Of a stretch of DNA of 64,000 nt, positions 53,294-63,033 are shown piece by piece. The translations under genes and the position numbers were made by a program. The notes beneath the pieces were generated by a model. It searched no databases, had not been told where the DNA came from, and saw only the letters and a list, made by a program, of their open reading frames with translations. Position 1 is the first letter of the stretch. Each line of letters starts with the position of its first letter. This DNA comes from G963674685 sp964591275 (GTDB lineage Bacteria > Lernaellota > Lernaellaia > JACKCT01), in NCBI GenBank assembly GCA_964591275.1, contig CAZQAE010000020.1, forward strand, positions 1 to 64,000, in the 5' to 3' direction.

Positions 53294-54103
53294 CTAGAGT
53301 CTATTGTCGGCGTCGGCCACGATTTGGTTGATGGTCTGGACAAAGGTATTGACGTGGAAGCCATCGATCAGCCGATGATCCAGCACCATGGTCAAAGGAA
53401 CCACGGGCTTGGGCGCATAGCGACCGTCTTCGAAATGCGCCTGTTCGATAATGGCGTGCTGAAAAAAGCGCATGAAGGTCCGTAAAATCTGGACTCCTCC
53501 CTTTGTAGCAATAAAATTATTCGTGGCGGCGCTGTTGGCCTTGGACAAAACGAGGTTTGTGGTCAGGCTGCGCTCGTAAATAGTCTTGAACTGCATTTTT
53601 TCACTGATAATGCGAAACAGGCCGCTTCGGACGTAGAGCTTTGGCACAAATCCGATGCGGTTCTGGCCGAACTGGGCAAATTCCGCCCGCTTGATCTCCT
53701 TTTCCTGCTCGAAAACATCACAAATCTGTTCGAGCGATTTGGTCTGGGGATCTTCCAAGAGCAACATCGTCAGCGCTCGCTCGTCGCCGGGCAGCAGATA
53801 AGGATTGGAAATCGTCACGTTATCCAACTCGAAAATACGACGATCAAGCACCACGCTGTTATATTCAGGGTGCGCCTTAAAAGCCAGGCCGAGCAGCTTG
53901 TTGAACACGTGAACCATGGTGATCGGCTTGCCGGTTTTCTCCCGCCGGGCCGCAATCAGGTCGGAAAGCGGCTTTGCGTCCACGTACAAAATGACTGTGA
54001 CGTAAGGGTCGGGAGAAGGAGAGAACATATAAACCTGATTCTGCCGGGCTATGCCAACCTCGTCTTTGCTCAACTGACGCATACGCAATGGTCGTTTTTC
54101 CAC
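53294..54103 (-). CDS. Stand-alone 2-oxoacid dehydrogenase E2-type acyltransferase domain protein
   Basis: 269 residues from GTG 54103. Chloramphenicol-acetyltransferase-like fold with the hallmark DHRLIDGFHVNTF near the C-terminus (catalytic His and Asp), plus MVHVFNKLLGLAFKAHPEYN and TNLVLSKANSAATNNFIATK. Lipoyl and peripheral-subunit-binding domains are missing, and no E1/E3 genes are near, so it is not a normal E2. Comparable free catalytic domains occur in deltaproteobacteria as putative acyltransferases. The substrate is unknown. Confidence 0.8.
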   Translation of the reverse strand: MEKRPLRMRQLSKDEVGIARQNQVYMFSPSPDPYVTVILYVDAKPLSDLIAARREKTGKPITMVHVFNKLLGLAFKAHPEYNSVVLDRRIFELDNVTISNPYLLPGDERALTMLLLEDPQTKSLEQICDVFEQEKEIKRAEFAQFGQNRIGFVPKLYVRSGLFRIISEKMQFKTIYERSLTTNLVLSKANSAATNNFIATKGGVQILRTFMRFFQHAIIEQAHFEDGRYAPKPVVPLTMVLDHRLIDGFHVNTFVQTINQIVADADNRL

Positions 54104-54306
54104 GGATCGTTTTCCTTTTCATCCAGAGTTTGCGAACGGAAACGAGGAAGTTTTTCAAGTTCTGGCCTTTTGGCGGATTTTTCTCGCCCAACCCCATGGC
54201 GTGAAAAACGAAAGCCATTAAGAAAATTTAGCACATTTGTTAGCTTTGTGACACAAATTTTTTACTTGTTTTTTTCATATTTGAAAAAATCAGGCGATTT
54301 TGCTAG

Positions 54307-54377
54307 ATACGCCGCACAATCAAAACCGAAGATTGACGACGGGATCGAGAAAAGGGGCCATTTTGGGACAGGAACTA
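54307..54377 (+). repeat. Dispersed repeat, partial copy C
   Basis: TACGCCGCACAATCAAAACC then GAAGATTGACGACGGGATCG and GGGACAGGAACTA correspond to the right half of copies A and B. It abuts the 3' end of the acylase gene: the stop codon TAG at 54375-54377 (minus strand) lies in its terminal CTA. Confidence 0.85.
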
Positions 54378-56789
54378 TTTTCCGGCAGGTTTCAGAATCA
54401 AGCTCGCCGGTTTTTCCATTTCATCCAGGTCTTTTTCGGCAAAAGGCAGCGGGAAATCCTCCACGCGATACCAAGTGTCGAGCATGTCGTCGAAGGATGG
54501 ATGGTTCGGATTCTCCGACTGCCCCGTCGGATAAACAATGCGCGCCTTGTCCGGCTCGGCCATGTCGATCAGGAACCTGATGGAAGAATAATATTGCAGG
54601 TCGTAGGTCTTGCCCGGTCGATAACCTCCGCTGTTGATCGTATTGCTGTCGCCGGGATAGGGCATGGAATCAAGCTTGTACTTTCGCCCGACAAGGGGGG
54701 CCACGGCCAGAGGGTGATGAAAATTCAGCCTGTGCAGATCGCCCCAGACCGCTTCGCGCCAGTCGTCGCCGAATCTTGTTTTCAGTTCCCGCGCCGCCGC
54801 CGCCAGCGACAGTCTCATAAGGCGGTCTCGCTCGACATCATCAGCCCACAGGGCCGTGTCCTTGCGCCAGATCGCATCAATGGGATGCTGGTTGAACTGC
54901 ACGCTGCAAAAATAGGAATCGACGACATCTTGAGGCATTTCGCCGAGAACCTGCAGCGCGAAATGGGATAGAAAAACTTGATACATCAGCGCCCCGCTGG
55001 AATTGGCGGCAACCTGCCTGTCCCGGGCACGCAGGATTTCCATCGCCGCCTGCGCGTCCGGGTTGGCGCATTCCAGCGACAATACGATGGGCGGCGTCAT
55101 ATCCGCCTGCCGTGCGTGCACGTCTGCCTGCCACCGCCTGTGATCCTCCAAAGTCTGCCCTTCCTTGCTCTCGACCAGTTCACAAATGCGTTCATAACGA
55201 TAAGGACCAATGTAATCCAGCGATACGTTGTCGGCATAGGGCGAGTTGGGGCGATTGTTGGCTGTGGCAATATAACCCCGAGCTGGATTCTGCCCTCCGG
55301 CCCGCTTGGCATGAGGAACAAAGCCGTTCCACTTCATGGCCGGATTAACGCCGTCTTTGGGAAGCAGCCCAGTGTAGCCTTCCCGCTCGGGGACGCCGCC
55401 TGTCACGATCCATCCGATATTTCCAATGGTGTCAGCGCCGACGAGATTGATGCTGATGAGGTCCAGTCGGCTTCCCGCTTCCATCATCTGATGAACATTC
55501 ATGGCCTGCATAAGATCGAAACTCGCGTCCATGGAGGTGCGCGCGCGCCAGCCCGCCCAGTGCAGGGAAACGGCGCCGGTCACCCCCGGCTTTAAGGCGG
55601 TGATGAGGCGGCCTTCGCCCGCTGCATAGAGCGTTCGCGTCAGGCTTTTTTTGCCCGCCTGAATAACGACGGATTTCTCAGTCAGCGGCAACTCTTTTTC
55701 GCCCCGTCGATACGTTTTTTTCACCGGATCGACGGTCTCGACGGCGAAGTCGGTGATGTCCGCGCGGCTCATCGTGGCGCCCCAGGCCGTGTGACCGTTG
55801 TGTCCCACCAAGGCTGCAGGAATGCCCGGCGAAAAAGCCCCGGCGATGTTGTATTCCGGGCATTTGACGTGCGCGAAAAACCAGAAGTTTGGGATCATGG
55901 TTCCGAGGTGCGGATCGTTGGCGAAAATCGGCCTGCCGCTATATGTCCGGTTTCCGGCCACGGCCCAGTTGTTGCTCGCGCCGCCCATCGGCCCGGTGTG
56001 AATACGACCCTGTATGAAGACGTTGTACATGTTAAAGCCATTGATGAACTCGACGCCCCGCAAGCGCGGCGCAAGGTCGCTGAAATATTCATACCCTTCT
56101 GCTTCGAGTGGATAATAGGGTGCAATGAGGTCCACGATTTTCGCGACGGGCACGCCTTTTTGCAAAGCCAAAATGGCGAAGGATTCCTCGTCGGCATTTT
56201 TGGACAGTATCCAGGCCATCAGTCCCAGAATCGAAGCCGAATCCATCGAGGTCCATTTCTCAAAAATAACTTTCTGTCTCCCAGGCGCCGAATAGGGCAG
56301 CGACAAGCACTTCTCGTTGGCTTTAACAAAGGCATTGATTCCGTCGGCGTAGGCTTCGAAAAGAGCGCGCCTTTCAGGGGATGTGTTTTTCAGAAGGCGT
56401 CGGCCCAGGCCGGGGAAATCCATCACCTTCAAAAAGGCGTCCACCTCAAGCATATCGATGGATACTTCCCGATCACCTTTTGGGATGAGCGCTTTTGGAC
56501 CGGCGATCTTCGCAACTTCGCCGCGTGACAGATGACGAAACATGTCTATCTGAAAAAGTCGCGCCCCCGCTTGCGCGTAGCCCAAAGCGAAAAAAGCATC
56601 GTGGGCGTTTTTGGCGCGGATGTGCGGGATATAGCGTTCGTCGTAATCGATACGAACCGGGGCGCCGACGCCGGGTTGATCAAGGCTTTGCGGCCCGCAT
56701 TCGGGGAAGCCGCGACCCACCAACACGCAGCCCGAAAAAATGAAACAGATCAGGGTGAAGGGAATCAGAGTGTATTTAATATTTTTCAT
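54375..56789 (-). CDS. Penicillin-acylase-family Ntn hydrolase, lipoprotein
   Basis: 804 residues from ATG 56789, whose ATGA overlaps the stop of the preceding protease gene. Lipobox FSGC (C21). An alpha-chain region (VGAPVRIDYDERYIPHIRAK, NAHDAFFALGYAQAGARLFQ), then the autocatalytic site GGASNNWAVAGNRT with S272 as the N-terminal nucleophile of the beta chain. IFANDPHLGTMIPNFWFFAH and GHNGHTAWGATMS follow, and the C-terminus contains PGDSNTINSGGYRPG. Length and motifs fit penicillin G / acyl-homoserine-lactone acylases. It would hydrolyse amides outside the inner membrane, possibly signalling molecules. A partial repeat copy lies at its stop. Confidence 0.9.
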   Translation of the reverse strand: MKNIKYTLIPFTLICFIFSGCVLVGRGFPECGPQSLDQPGVGAPVRIDYDERYIPHIRAKNAHDAFFALGYAQAGARLFQIDMFRHLSRGEVAKIAGPKALIPKGDREVSIDMLEVDAFLKVMDFPGLGRRLLKNTSPERRALFEAYADGINAFVKANEKCLSLPYSAPGRQKVIFEKWTSMDSASILGLMAWILSKNADEESFAILALQKGVPVAKIVDLIAPYYPLEAEGYEYFSDLAPRLRGVEFINGFNMYNVFIQGRIHTGPMGGASNNWAVAGNRTYSGRPIFANDPHLGTMIPNFWFFAHVKCPEYNIAGAFSPGIPAALVGHNGHTAWGATMSRADITDFAVETVDPVKKTYRRGEKELPLTEKSVVIQAGKKSLTRTLYAAGEGRLITALKPGVTGAVSLHWAGWRARTSMDASFDLMQAMNVHQMMEAGSRLDLISINLVGADTIGNIGWIVTGGVPEREGYTGLLPKDGVNPAMKWNGFVPHAKRAGGQNPARGYIATANNRPNSPYADNVSLDYIGPYRYERICELVESKEGQTLEDHRRWQADVHARQADMTPPIVLSLECANPDAQAAMEILRARDRQVAANSSGALMYQVFLSHFALQVLGEMPQDVVDSYFCSVQFNQHPIDAIWRKDTALWADDVERDRLMRLSLAAAARELKTRFGDDWREAVWGDLHRLNFHHPLAVAPLVGRKYKLDSMPYPGDSNTINSGGYRPGKTYDLQYYSSIRFLIDMAEPDKARIVYPTGQSENPNHPSFDDMLDTWYRVEDFPLPFAEKDLDEMEKPASLILKPAGK

Positions 56790-57448
56790 TCGCATTCTAT
56801 CCTTAATCGTGGGCCCTTTTCCTCTGATTCCGTCACCGTTGTGCGTTTGCATTTCGGAAAAACTGATCGCGGACTTTCGATCATGAAAGAGCCGAGCCAA
56901 TTGGGACTGATCGCCCTGTTGACCAGCTGTGCATAGGGCACAACAACGCGCCCGTGCGCCGGATCGTAAATGATGACGGATTTCGACGACTTTTGATAAC
57001 CGGCGATCACGGCGACGTGCCCGTCTTTTCCAAACATCAGCGCGGCCAGGATGGGTTTTTTTTCATCGATATGTTTAACAAGTTCGTCGAAGGGCAGGGG
57101 TCCGTGCCTGTATCCGCCTTTTATTTTGAATATGCCGCTCATGATGGAAGCCATTTCGCTGAGTTTGCCGGTGCGGTTGCATTCCGGCGAAGCCAGGCAG
57201 CACAAGCCGCGGCCCCCATTGCGCAGTTCGTATTCGTTCAAGACCTCGCAATCCTGGATGGGGAATCCTTTTGTATATTCCACGACCATGCCGATGGCCG
57301 CCGCCCAGCACCACACGTTGGTGTGTTGCGTGCGCAGCGGCATGAAAATTTCCATGCTATCGGTCCCTTGAGCCTGGGCGAAAGAACAGAGTAGCAAAAC
57401 GAAAAGGAGACAAAAAACTACGGTTTTCACCTGGAGAAATGAGCGCAT
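56786..57448 (-). CDS. Exported papain-like cysteine protease (C39-like/AvrRpt2 type)
   Basis: 220 residues from ATG 57448; GTG 57457 is the alternative. Signal peptide about 1-27. Catalytic Cys C47 in QHTNVWCWAAAIGMV, catalytic His H144 in GKDGHVAVIAGY, Asp in YDPAHG, matching papain-like C39/AvrRpt2 enzymes. A central CEVLNEYELRNGGRGLCCL region with four more cysteines suggests disulfides. It is 4-bp overlapped with the penicillin-acylase-family gene, so the two exported hydrolases are translationally coupled. A role in proteolytic maturation of the acylase or another surface protein is an inference. Confidence 0.8.
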   Translation of the reverse strand: MRSFLQVKTVVFCLLFVLLLCSFAQAQGTDSMEIFMPLRTQHTNVWCWAAAIGMVVEYTKGFPIQDCEVLNEYELRNGGRGLCCLASPECNRTGKLSEMASIMSGIFKIKGGYRHGPLPFDELVKHIDEKKPILAALMFGKDGHVAVIAGYQKSSKSVIIYDPAHGRVVVPYAQLVNRAISPNWLGSFMIESPRSVFPKCKRTTVTESEEKGPRLRIECE

Positions 57449-57535
57449 TTTGGGCACCTGTGTAAAAGAAATTTTGGATAAACACCACGGCGCATATTTA
57501 GCGCATAAAGCTCGTGAATGCCAGTAGATCCTCAG

Positions 57536-58366
57536 TCAGCCCTTGACTGATCCCGTCAGCATTCCGCCCACGAAGTATTTTCCTAAAAGAATATAGATAA
57601 GCAATGTGGGGATGGAAGCTAAAAGCGCGCCGGCCATCTGCGTGTTCCATTGGCTTATCATCGAACCCGAGAGGTTTTGCAGGGCAACGGTGACCGGCTG
57701 GATATTCGTGGAACTGCTCAGGGTTACGGCAAAGAGAAATTCGTTCCAAATATTCGTGAATTGCCATATGGAGACAACGACAAAGCTTGGCAAACTTACC
57801 GGCAGAAAAATATGCCAATAAATTCTCAAGATTCCCGCGCCATCGATTCGCCCGGCCTCAACAAGCTCGTCCGGGATTGTGGCGTAGTAGTTCCTGAATA
57901 TCAAAGTGGTGATCGGTATGCCATAAACAACATGGACAACAATAAGCCCAGTGATGCTGTTATACAAACCCACCTGCTGCATAAATTTTACCAGGGGAAT
58001 TAAAATGGATTGGTAGGGGATGAACATCCCAAAAAGCATAAGAGTAAACAAGGTGTTCGAGCCGGTAAACTTCCATTTGGAAAGGCAATAGCCGTTTATC
58101 GAGCCAATAAGGGAGGAGAGAATCGTCGCCGGTATGGCTAGCAAAAGGCTGTTGATCAACCCTGGCCAAAGCTTTGAAAACGCCGTTTTGAAACCGACGG
58201 CGGAAAAGTTATCAGGCAAAGCCCACATAGGTGAATCCTGCGCTTCGGCAAGGCTTTTTAACGAAGTTGTCATCATCACATATACGGGCATCACAAAAAG
58301 CAAGGCGAGGCACATCAGCAACAGGTAAATCGTTATTCTCCACAGGTGCGGCGTGATGGCCTTCAT
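57536..58366 (-). CDS. Carbohydrate ABC transporter permease (MalG type)
   Basis: 276 residues, six membrane helices. EAA loop near NYYATIPDELVEAGRIDGAG, the site that docks the ATPase; MTTSLKSLAEAQDSPMW after the first helix is typical of MalG-type permeases. It is the last gene of an operon with the other permease (overlap 4 bp), binding protein, ATPase, porin and glycoside hydrolase. Import of an oligosaccharide is expected. Confidence 0.92.
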   Translation of the reverse strand: MKAITPHLWRITIYLLLMCLALLFVMPVYVMMTTSLKSLAEAQDSPMWALPDNFSAVGFKTAFSKLWPGLINSLLLAIPATILSSLIGSINGYCLSKWKFTGSNTLFTLMLFGMFIPYQSILIPLVKFMQQVGLYNSITGLIVVHVVYGIPITTLIFRNYYATIPDELVEAGRIDGAGILRIYWHIFLPVSLPSFVVVSIWQFTNIWNEFLFAVTLSSSTNIQPVTVALQNLSGSMISQWNTQMAGALLASIPTLLIYILLGKYFVGGMLTGSVKG

Positions 58367-59241
58367 CGCACATCCATCTTTCGGCTGTATGCCAGGTAAG
58401 GAATGATTAGCAGGGCGACCATCATCAGCATCACAATGCCGATAGCCGCGCCCCTGGCAAAGTAATCGCCTCGAAAAGTGATCTCAAACATAAAAATCCC
58501 CGGCATGTCCGTTGCCTGTCCGGGACCGCCTTGAGTCATTACATAAACAAGGTCGAATATTTTCAGGGAGATATGCCCAAGAATCACAATGGCTCCGACG
58601 GTTACCGGCCATAGCTGGGGAAGGAGAATGTGCCGGAATATCTGGGCTTCGTTCGCCCCGTCTATTCTCGCCGCCTCCCGTACATCGTCGGAAATGCCTT
58701 TGAGCCCCGCAAGATATTGGGCCATGGTAAATCCCGCCATCTGCCAGATAGCGGCCAGGACAACGCATCCCAGCGCCATTTTCGGATGCGTGATCCATCC
58801 CCATTTTTCCGAATCAAAACCCAAAAAGGAAAATATGGAATTGATTCCGGAATTGGGATTCAGCATCCAGACCCAAACCGTGCCGGTCACAACAAAAGAA
58901 AGAGACATGGGAAACAGGAACAGGTTTCTAAAAAGAGTCTGCCCTCTTAATCTTCGATCCAGGAGTGATGCGATCAGCAAACCGAGAAAGAGGTTTCCCA
59001 TCAAAAAGAACAGGGTGAATACCCCGGTATTTATCATATCGGCTCTGAATCTGGGGAGAGCCATTAAGGCTCCGTACTGCTTAAAGCCCACGAAATTATA
59101 ATCCGGAGCAAGCCCTCTCCAATCCGTCAAGGAGATAAAGGCGCTCCATCCGATAAAGCCGTAAACAAAGATCAAAACAGCAATAATCGACGGGCCGAGA
59201 ATCGCGGCGGAAATGATTTTTTCCTTGCGGGCCTTTATCAA
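58363..59241 (-). CDS. Carbohydrate ABC transporter permease (MalF type)
   Basis: 292 residues, six membrane helices. EAA loop in AQYLAGLKGISDDVREAARI then DGANEAQIFRHILLPQL. Overlaps both neighbours as ATGA (59238-59241 and 58363-58366), so translation is coupled with the binding protein and the second permease. Lacks the extra N-terminal helices of enteric MalF, as in UgpA/MsmF-like proteins. Confidence 0.92.
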   Translation of the reverse strand: MIKARKEKIISAAILGPSIIAVLIFVYGFIGWSAFISLTDWRGLAPDYNFVGFKQYGALMALPRFRADMINTGVFTLFFLMGNLFLGLLIASLLDRRLRGQTLFRNLFLFPMSLSFVVTGTVWVWMLNPNSGINSIFSFLGFDSEKWGWITHPKMALGCVVLAAIWQMAGFTMAQYLAGLKGISDDVREAARIDGANEAQIFRHILLPQLWPVTVGAIVILGHISLKIFDLVYVMTQGGPGQATDMPGIFMFEITFRGDYFARGAAIGIVMLMMVALLIIPYLAYSRKMDVR

Positions 59242-60506
59242 ATAATTCCAAGATCCTTTGCTTCGGCCTGGATGGCTTCAGCGGTTTTATCAATATCTTG
59301 TTCCGTCAGAAATACCGAGAGTTGAAAGTTCAGGCTGATCACAAAGGCTTCCCCCACGGCGGAACCGTGAGCGCAACTTGGGATCAGCTTGTCCTTTTTG
59401 AAATCCTCCATGATCTGCTTGGCTATGAGGTCAAAATTGTCCATCGGCACATCGGTCCTAGCCGGTATTGAGCCTTTCCTGGGATTAAAAACCGCCTGTC
59501 CTTCAGGCGAAGCTATAACCTTCAGAAACTTGAGGGTCGCCTCTTTGTTGGGAGCTTTGAGAGGCATTCCAAAGGTGTCGGTTATCACGAAAAACCTTCC
59601 GACCGTGCCGGGAGTGGGTACAGCATCGTAATCCTTGCCCGCGATCCAGTTGTTGGACTGGTAGTATCCTTTGGCCCAGTCACCCATAACATTCATCGCC
59701 GCTTTGCCTTGTAAAACCATTCCGCTCGCCTGGTCCCAGGTGAGTCCGGCATGGTCGGCATTGACGTACGGGAGGAGCTTTTTCAGGATGCCCAGTGCTT
59801 TTTTCACTCTGTCATCGGTCCAGGGTATTTTCCCCGCGAAAAGATCGAAATAAAATTGATCGCCGCCGGCAGCCACTAGAAGATTTTCAAAAAGATGAAG
59901 CACCGGCCATTTGTTTCTCGATGCCAATGACAGGGGAATCACACCGGCGGCTTTCAGTTTTTCACAGGCGTCGAAAAGTTCATCAATGGTTTCGGGAGGC
60001 TTTAGCCCGACTTTATCAAGAATCGCCTTGTTGTACCAAAGGGCGTTACCCCGGTGAACGTTTGACGGTATCGCGTAGATTTCGCCTTCATAGCTAACCA
60101 TTTCAAGAAGCTTTTCGGGGAATTTATCCCGCCAGCCGTTATCATCAATGATTTTTGTGATCGGAGCCATGTGGCCCGCCTTGACCCAACCATCAATCAG
60201 TTCCGATCCGCCATGAACCTGAAATGTGCCCGGCGCGTCTCCGCCAAGCATTCTGATTTTCAAAACAGCTTTGGCGTTTGTGCCGGCGCCGCCTGCGACA
60301 GCAGCGTTGACGATTTTGATATCCTGGTTCTTTTCCTCGAAAAGCTTGATCAGTTCATTAAGCCCGTCAGCTTCACCACCGGCGGTCCACCAGGAAAAGA
60401 TGACCAGTTCGGAGGTCGGCTTTTCTTCCACGGTTTTGTTTTGGCACCCAAAGGCAAAGGCCAAAAAGATAATCATACAAAACAGAAGCGCCACATGCTT
60501 ATTCAT
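59238..60506 (-). CDS. Sugar-binding lipoprotein of ABC transporter (family 1 SBP)
   Basis: 422 residues. Lipobox AFGC (C21). Family 1 solute-binding features: LVIFSWWTAGGEADGLNELI at the start of the mature protein, GGSELIDGWVKAGHMAPITK, YAIPSNVHRGNALWYNKAIL, AAMNVMGDWAKGYY and NPRKGSIPARTDVP. Membrane-tethered despite the Gram-negative context. It should capture an oligosaccharide for the two permeases encoded next. Confidence 0.92.
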   Translation of the reverse strand: MNKHVALLFCMIIFLAFAFGCQNKTVEEKPTSELVIFSWWTAGGEADGLNELIKLFEEKNQDIKIVNAAVAGGAGTNAKAVLKIRMLGGDAPGTFQVHGGSELIDGWVKAGHMAPITKIIDDNGWRDKFPEKLLEMVSYEGEIYAIPSNVHRGNALWYNKAILDKVGLKPPETIDELFDACEKLKAAGVIPLSLASRNKWPVLHLFENLLVAAGGDQFYFDLFAGKIPWTDDRVKKALGILKKLLPYVNADHAGLTWDQASGMVLQGKAAMNVMGDWAKGYYQSNNWIAGKDYDAVPTPGTVGRFFVITDTFGMPLKAPNKEATLKFLKVIASPEGQAVFNPRKGSIPARTDVPMDNFDLIAKQIMEDFKKDKLIPSCAHGSAVGEAFVISLNFQLSVFLTEQDIDKTAEAIQAEAKDLGII

Positions 60507-60554
60507 TTTTGGCTCCTTTTAAAAACCTTATGCCATTTCTTATCGTCTTAAACC

Positions 60555-61652
60555 TTATTTCGCAGGCAGACTCCGCCCCGTTTCCGCGTCAAAAATCTTC
60601 ACTTCATCGAGCTTTAGATAAAACTCCATTTTTTCTCTCACACTTATAGGGAAACCCGCAGGCAAAATCGCGGTTAACGAATGTTGTCCGGATTTTCCAG
60701 ACACTACAACCGAAGATCCTAAAGGCTCCACCAATTCAATATCAATCGCCAGTTTTAAATAGTTTTCCGGATTTTCCGCCTGGAGCAGCAACTGCTCAGG
60801 GCGAAAGCCTAAAGTAATTTCTTTGCCTAATAGGTCGCTATCCAGCACGGCCTCGTCTTTTATCAGCACTTGAAAGGAACCGGCATCGGCAATTATTTTT
60901 CCATTTTCCTTTAACAACTTTGCTGGCGCAAAGTTCATCGCCGGGCTGCCTATAAATCCGGCCACGAAGGCATTCGCGGGGTGGCTATAGACCTCTTCAG
61001 GAGGCGCCACTTGCAAAATTTCACCGTTATTGATGATCGCAATCCTGCCGGCCAAGGTCATAGCCTCAACCTGATCGTGAGTAACATAAATAATGGTTGC
61101 CTGAAGCTTTTCGTGAAGCCTCTTGATTTCCCGCCTCATTTGAACCCGCAGTTTGGCGTCGAGATTGGACAGTGGCTCGTCAAAGAGAAAAACCTGGGGT
61201 TTGCGAACAATGGCTCGCCCCATCGCCACTCTTTGTCTTTGTCCTCCTGATAGCTGCGCCGGCTTGCGGCCCAGGAGGTCTCCAAGCTCCAGAATGGTCG
61301 CGGCGTCCATCACCCTTTTGTCGATTTCATTTTTTTTGTAACCATTCATACGCAGGCCAAAGGCCATGTTCTTGTATACGTTCATGTGCGGGTAAAGAGC
61401 ATAGTTTTGAAATACCATGGCAATGTCCCGATCCTTGGGAGGAAGATGGCTTACATCTTTACCTCCTATTAGAACTTCGCCATGTGTGGCCTTCTCAAGA
61501 CCGGCGACAATTCGAAGCAGAGTCGATTTGCCGCACCCCGACGGACCGACAAGAACAAGAAATTCCTTGTCTCCGATTTTCAGGGAGCAATCGTCGATGA
61601 CGAGCGTGTCGCCGAAACTCTTGCTGATGTTTTGAAGCTCGACCTTTGCCAT
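60555..61652 (-). CDS. Sugar ABC transporter ATPase (UgpC/MsmX/MalK type)
   Basis: 365 residues. Walker A VGPSGCGKSTLLRIVAG, Q-loop FQNYALYPHMNVYKNM, signature LSGGQRQRVAMGRA, Walker B VFLFDEPLSNLDAKLR, H-loop IYVTHDQVEAMTLA, then a C-terminal TOBE/OB regulatory domain (about 240-365). Energises the two permeases of the operon. It begins 10 bp after the porin stop and ends 48 bp before the binding protein. Confidence 0.94.
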   Translation of the reverse strand: MAKVELQNISKSFGDTLVIDDCSLKIGDKEFLVLVGPSGCGKSTLLRIVAGLEKATHGEVLIGGKDVSHLPPKDRDIAMVFQNYALYPHMNVYKNMAFGLRMNGYKKNEIDKRVMDAATILELGDLLGRKPAQLSGGQRQRVAMGRAIVRKPQVFLFDEPLSNLDAKLRVQMRREIKRLHEKLQATIIYVTHDQVEAMTLAGRIAIINNGEILQVAPPEEVYSHPANAFVAGFIGSPAMNFAPAKLLKENGKIIADAGSFQVLIKDEAVLDSDLLGKEITLGFRPEQLLLQAENPENYLKLAIDIELVEPLGSSVVVSGKSGQHSLTAILPAGFPISVREKMEFYLKLDEVKIFDAETGRSLPAK

Positions 61653-61662
61653 GAAAGTATGC

Positions 61663-63033
61663 CTAGAACTGGACGTTCATTGCGGCCTGCGCAACGCCCA
61701 TGGACTCCGTTGCGTCAAGGTCGATTTTGTTTTTCAATACGGCGGCAGCCTTGCCGGGCATTAGCCCTCCGCCGAGCAGCGTGAAGGCCACGTGCTGATC
61801 GTACATGGCCCACTCGACTCCCGCATGTGCTTCCGTGCCCAGATAGGTCGAATCGTTGGTGTGCGTGCCGTCCAGGGTCATTCCCACGCCGATGATCGTT
61901 ATCAATTTCACCGATTCGGCGAGGGCCAGCGACGCCTCCTGGTCGAAAAGCGCAAGGCCCGCGCCCTGCGCCGCCGCGCGCTCGTCCAGGTTGTCATACT
62001 GGTCGTGCATCCAGTTCAGCGACATCACCATCGTCTTGCTTTTGGATAATCCCGAGTAGTGGAATCCCGTATTGTACTGGTCGTGCTTGTCGCCGTCATC
62101 CGCCGTGAAAACCAGCGCGTTGTAGCGAAGGAACACCGGACGGATGTCGAAGCGCGCGCCGAGTTGCGCCGACGCGGCCAGGTAATCCACGTCCCGGTTG
62201 TCAAGCCCGCCATTTTTGTATTGTCCATATTGGCCGACCAGATCGAAATCCAGCCGGGTTCGTGGGCCGATGCCGCCGTGGGCGTTGAAAACAGCGCTCA
62301 AGATCCCTTTCGGCCTTCCGATTTCCGTTTTATCCCAACGAAAAAAAGTTCCCGGAGATAAACGCCAGCCCTTCGGGCATGTCCAATCCAGCCACAAGGC
62401 GAAGATATAATCGTCTTGCTCAAAATTGTTTTGCTCCGTCTGGTCTCCGTCGCTTGTCGCCGCAAAGCCTTCGTAAACAGTGTCCGGGACCTGCCCCGCC
62501 GCAAACGACAATCTTGCGGCGCTCCACTGCCAAAAGGTTTGCGCCAATCCCATGTGCCGGTCGATCACGAGATGGGTCGGATCGTGAAAGTACTGGTATC
62601 CCGTCTTGATGCCAAAGTGGCCGCCGGGGGTCAGAACTTCCCCCCAGACCAGCTTGTGCCGGACAACGGCGGTATTTTGTGAGTTGGGATCTTGGCCGTC
62701 CAGGTCGTTGCGGCTCCAGACGTTGTCGCCGATCTCAAGCTGATAGCGCAGCGTTATGTTGTTCATCGGCGTCCAGGTCAGTCCGGGGCGAAAGGTGGTG
62801 AGCATGTATCCGACGCTCTGTCCATTTTTCTCGTAAATGGGCTCGGTGCGGTCGAAATCGCTGTCGTTGGCCAGATAGAAATACGACTGGAAGAAAAGGT
62901 CGAAATCGGGCATGAGATCAGCTTCGCCTTCGGCATTTCCCTCGGCATGAACCGCGTCGCCGATGCCAAAAACGGCAACGAACAAAAAAATCCAAAGCGC
63001 AAGCCATCGGGGCAATCTTGTGAAAAAGCTCAT
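61663..63033 (-). CDS. Outer-membrane porin-like beta-barrel protein (alginate-export-like)
   Basis: 456 residues with a signal peptide (about 1-30, ending HAEG). Beta-barrel composition: alternating strands rich in Tyr, Trp and Gly (MLTTFRPGLTWTPMNNITLR, TGYQYFHDPTHLVIDRHMG, RLSFAAGQVP), ending AQAAMNVQF with a terminal Phe typical of outer-membrane proteins. The layout resembles alginate-export (AlgE-like) porins. Its start overlaps the stop of the glycoside hydrolase as ATGA, so an outer-membrane entry gate is coded together with hydrolysis and inner-membrane uptake. Confidence 0.82.
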   Translation of the reverse strand: MSFFTRLPRWLALWIFLFVAVFGIGDAVHAEGNAEGEADLMPDFDLFFQSYFYLANDSDFDRTEPIYEKNGQSVGYMLTTFRPGLTWTPMNNITLRYQLEIGDNVWSRNDLDGQDPNSQNTAVVRHKLVWGEVLTPGGHFGIKTGYQYFHDPTHLVIDRHMGLAQTFWQWSAARLSFAAGQVPDTVYEGFAATSDGDQTEQNNFEQDDYIFALWLDWTCPKGWRLSPGTFFRWDKTEIGRPKGILSAVFNAHGGIGPRTRLDFDLVGQYGQYKNGGLDNRDVDYLAASAQLGARFDIRPVFLRYNALVFTADDGDKHDQYNTGFHYSGLSKSKTMVMSLNWMHDQYDNLDERAAAQGAGLALFDQEASLALAESVKLITIIGVGMTLDGTHTNDSTYLGTEAHAGVEWAMYDQHVAFTLLGGGLMPGKAAAVLKNKIDLDATESMGVAQAAMNVQF

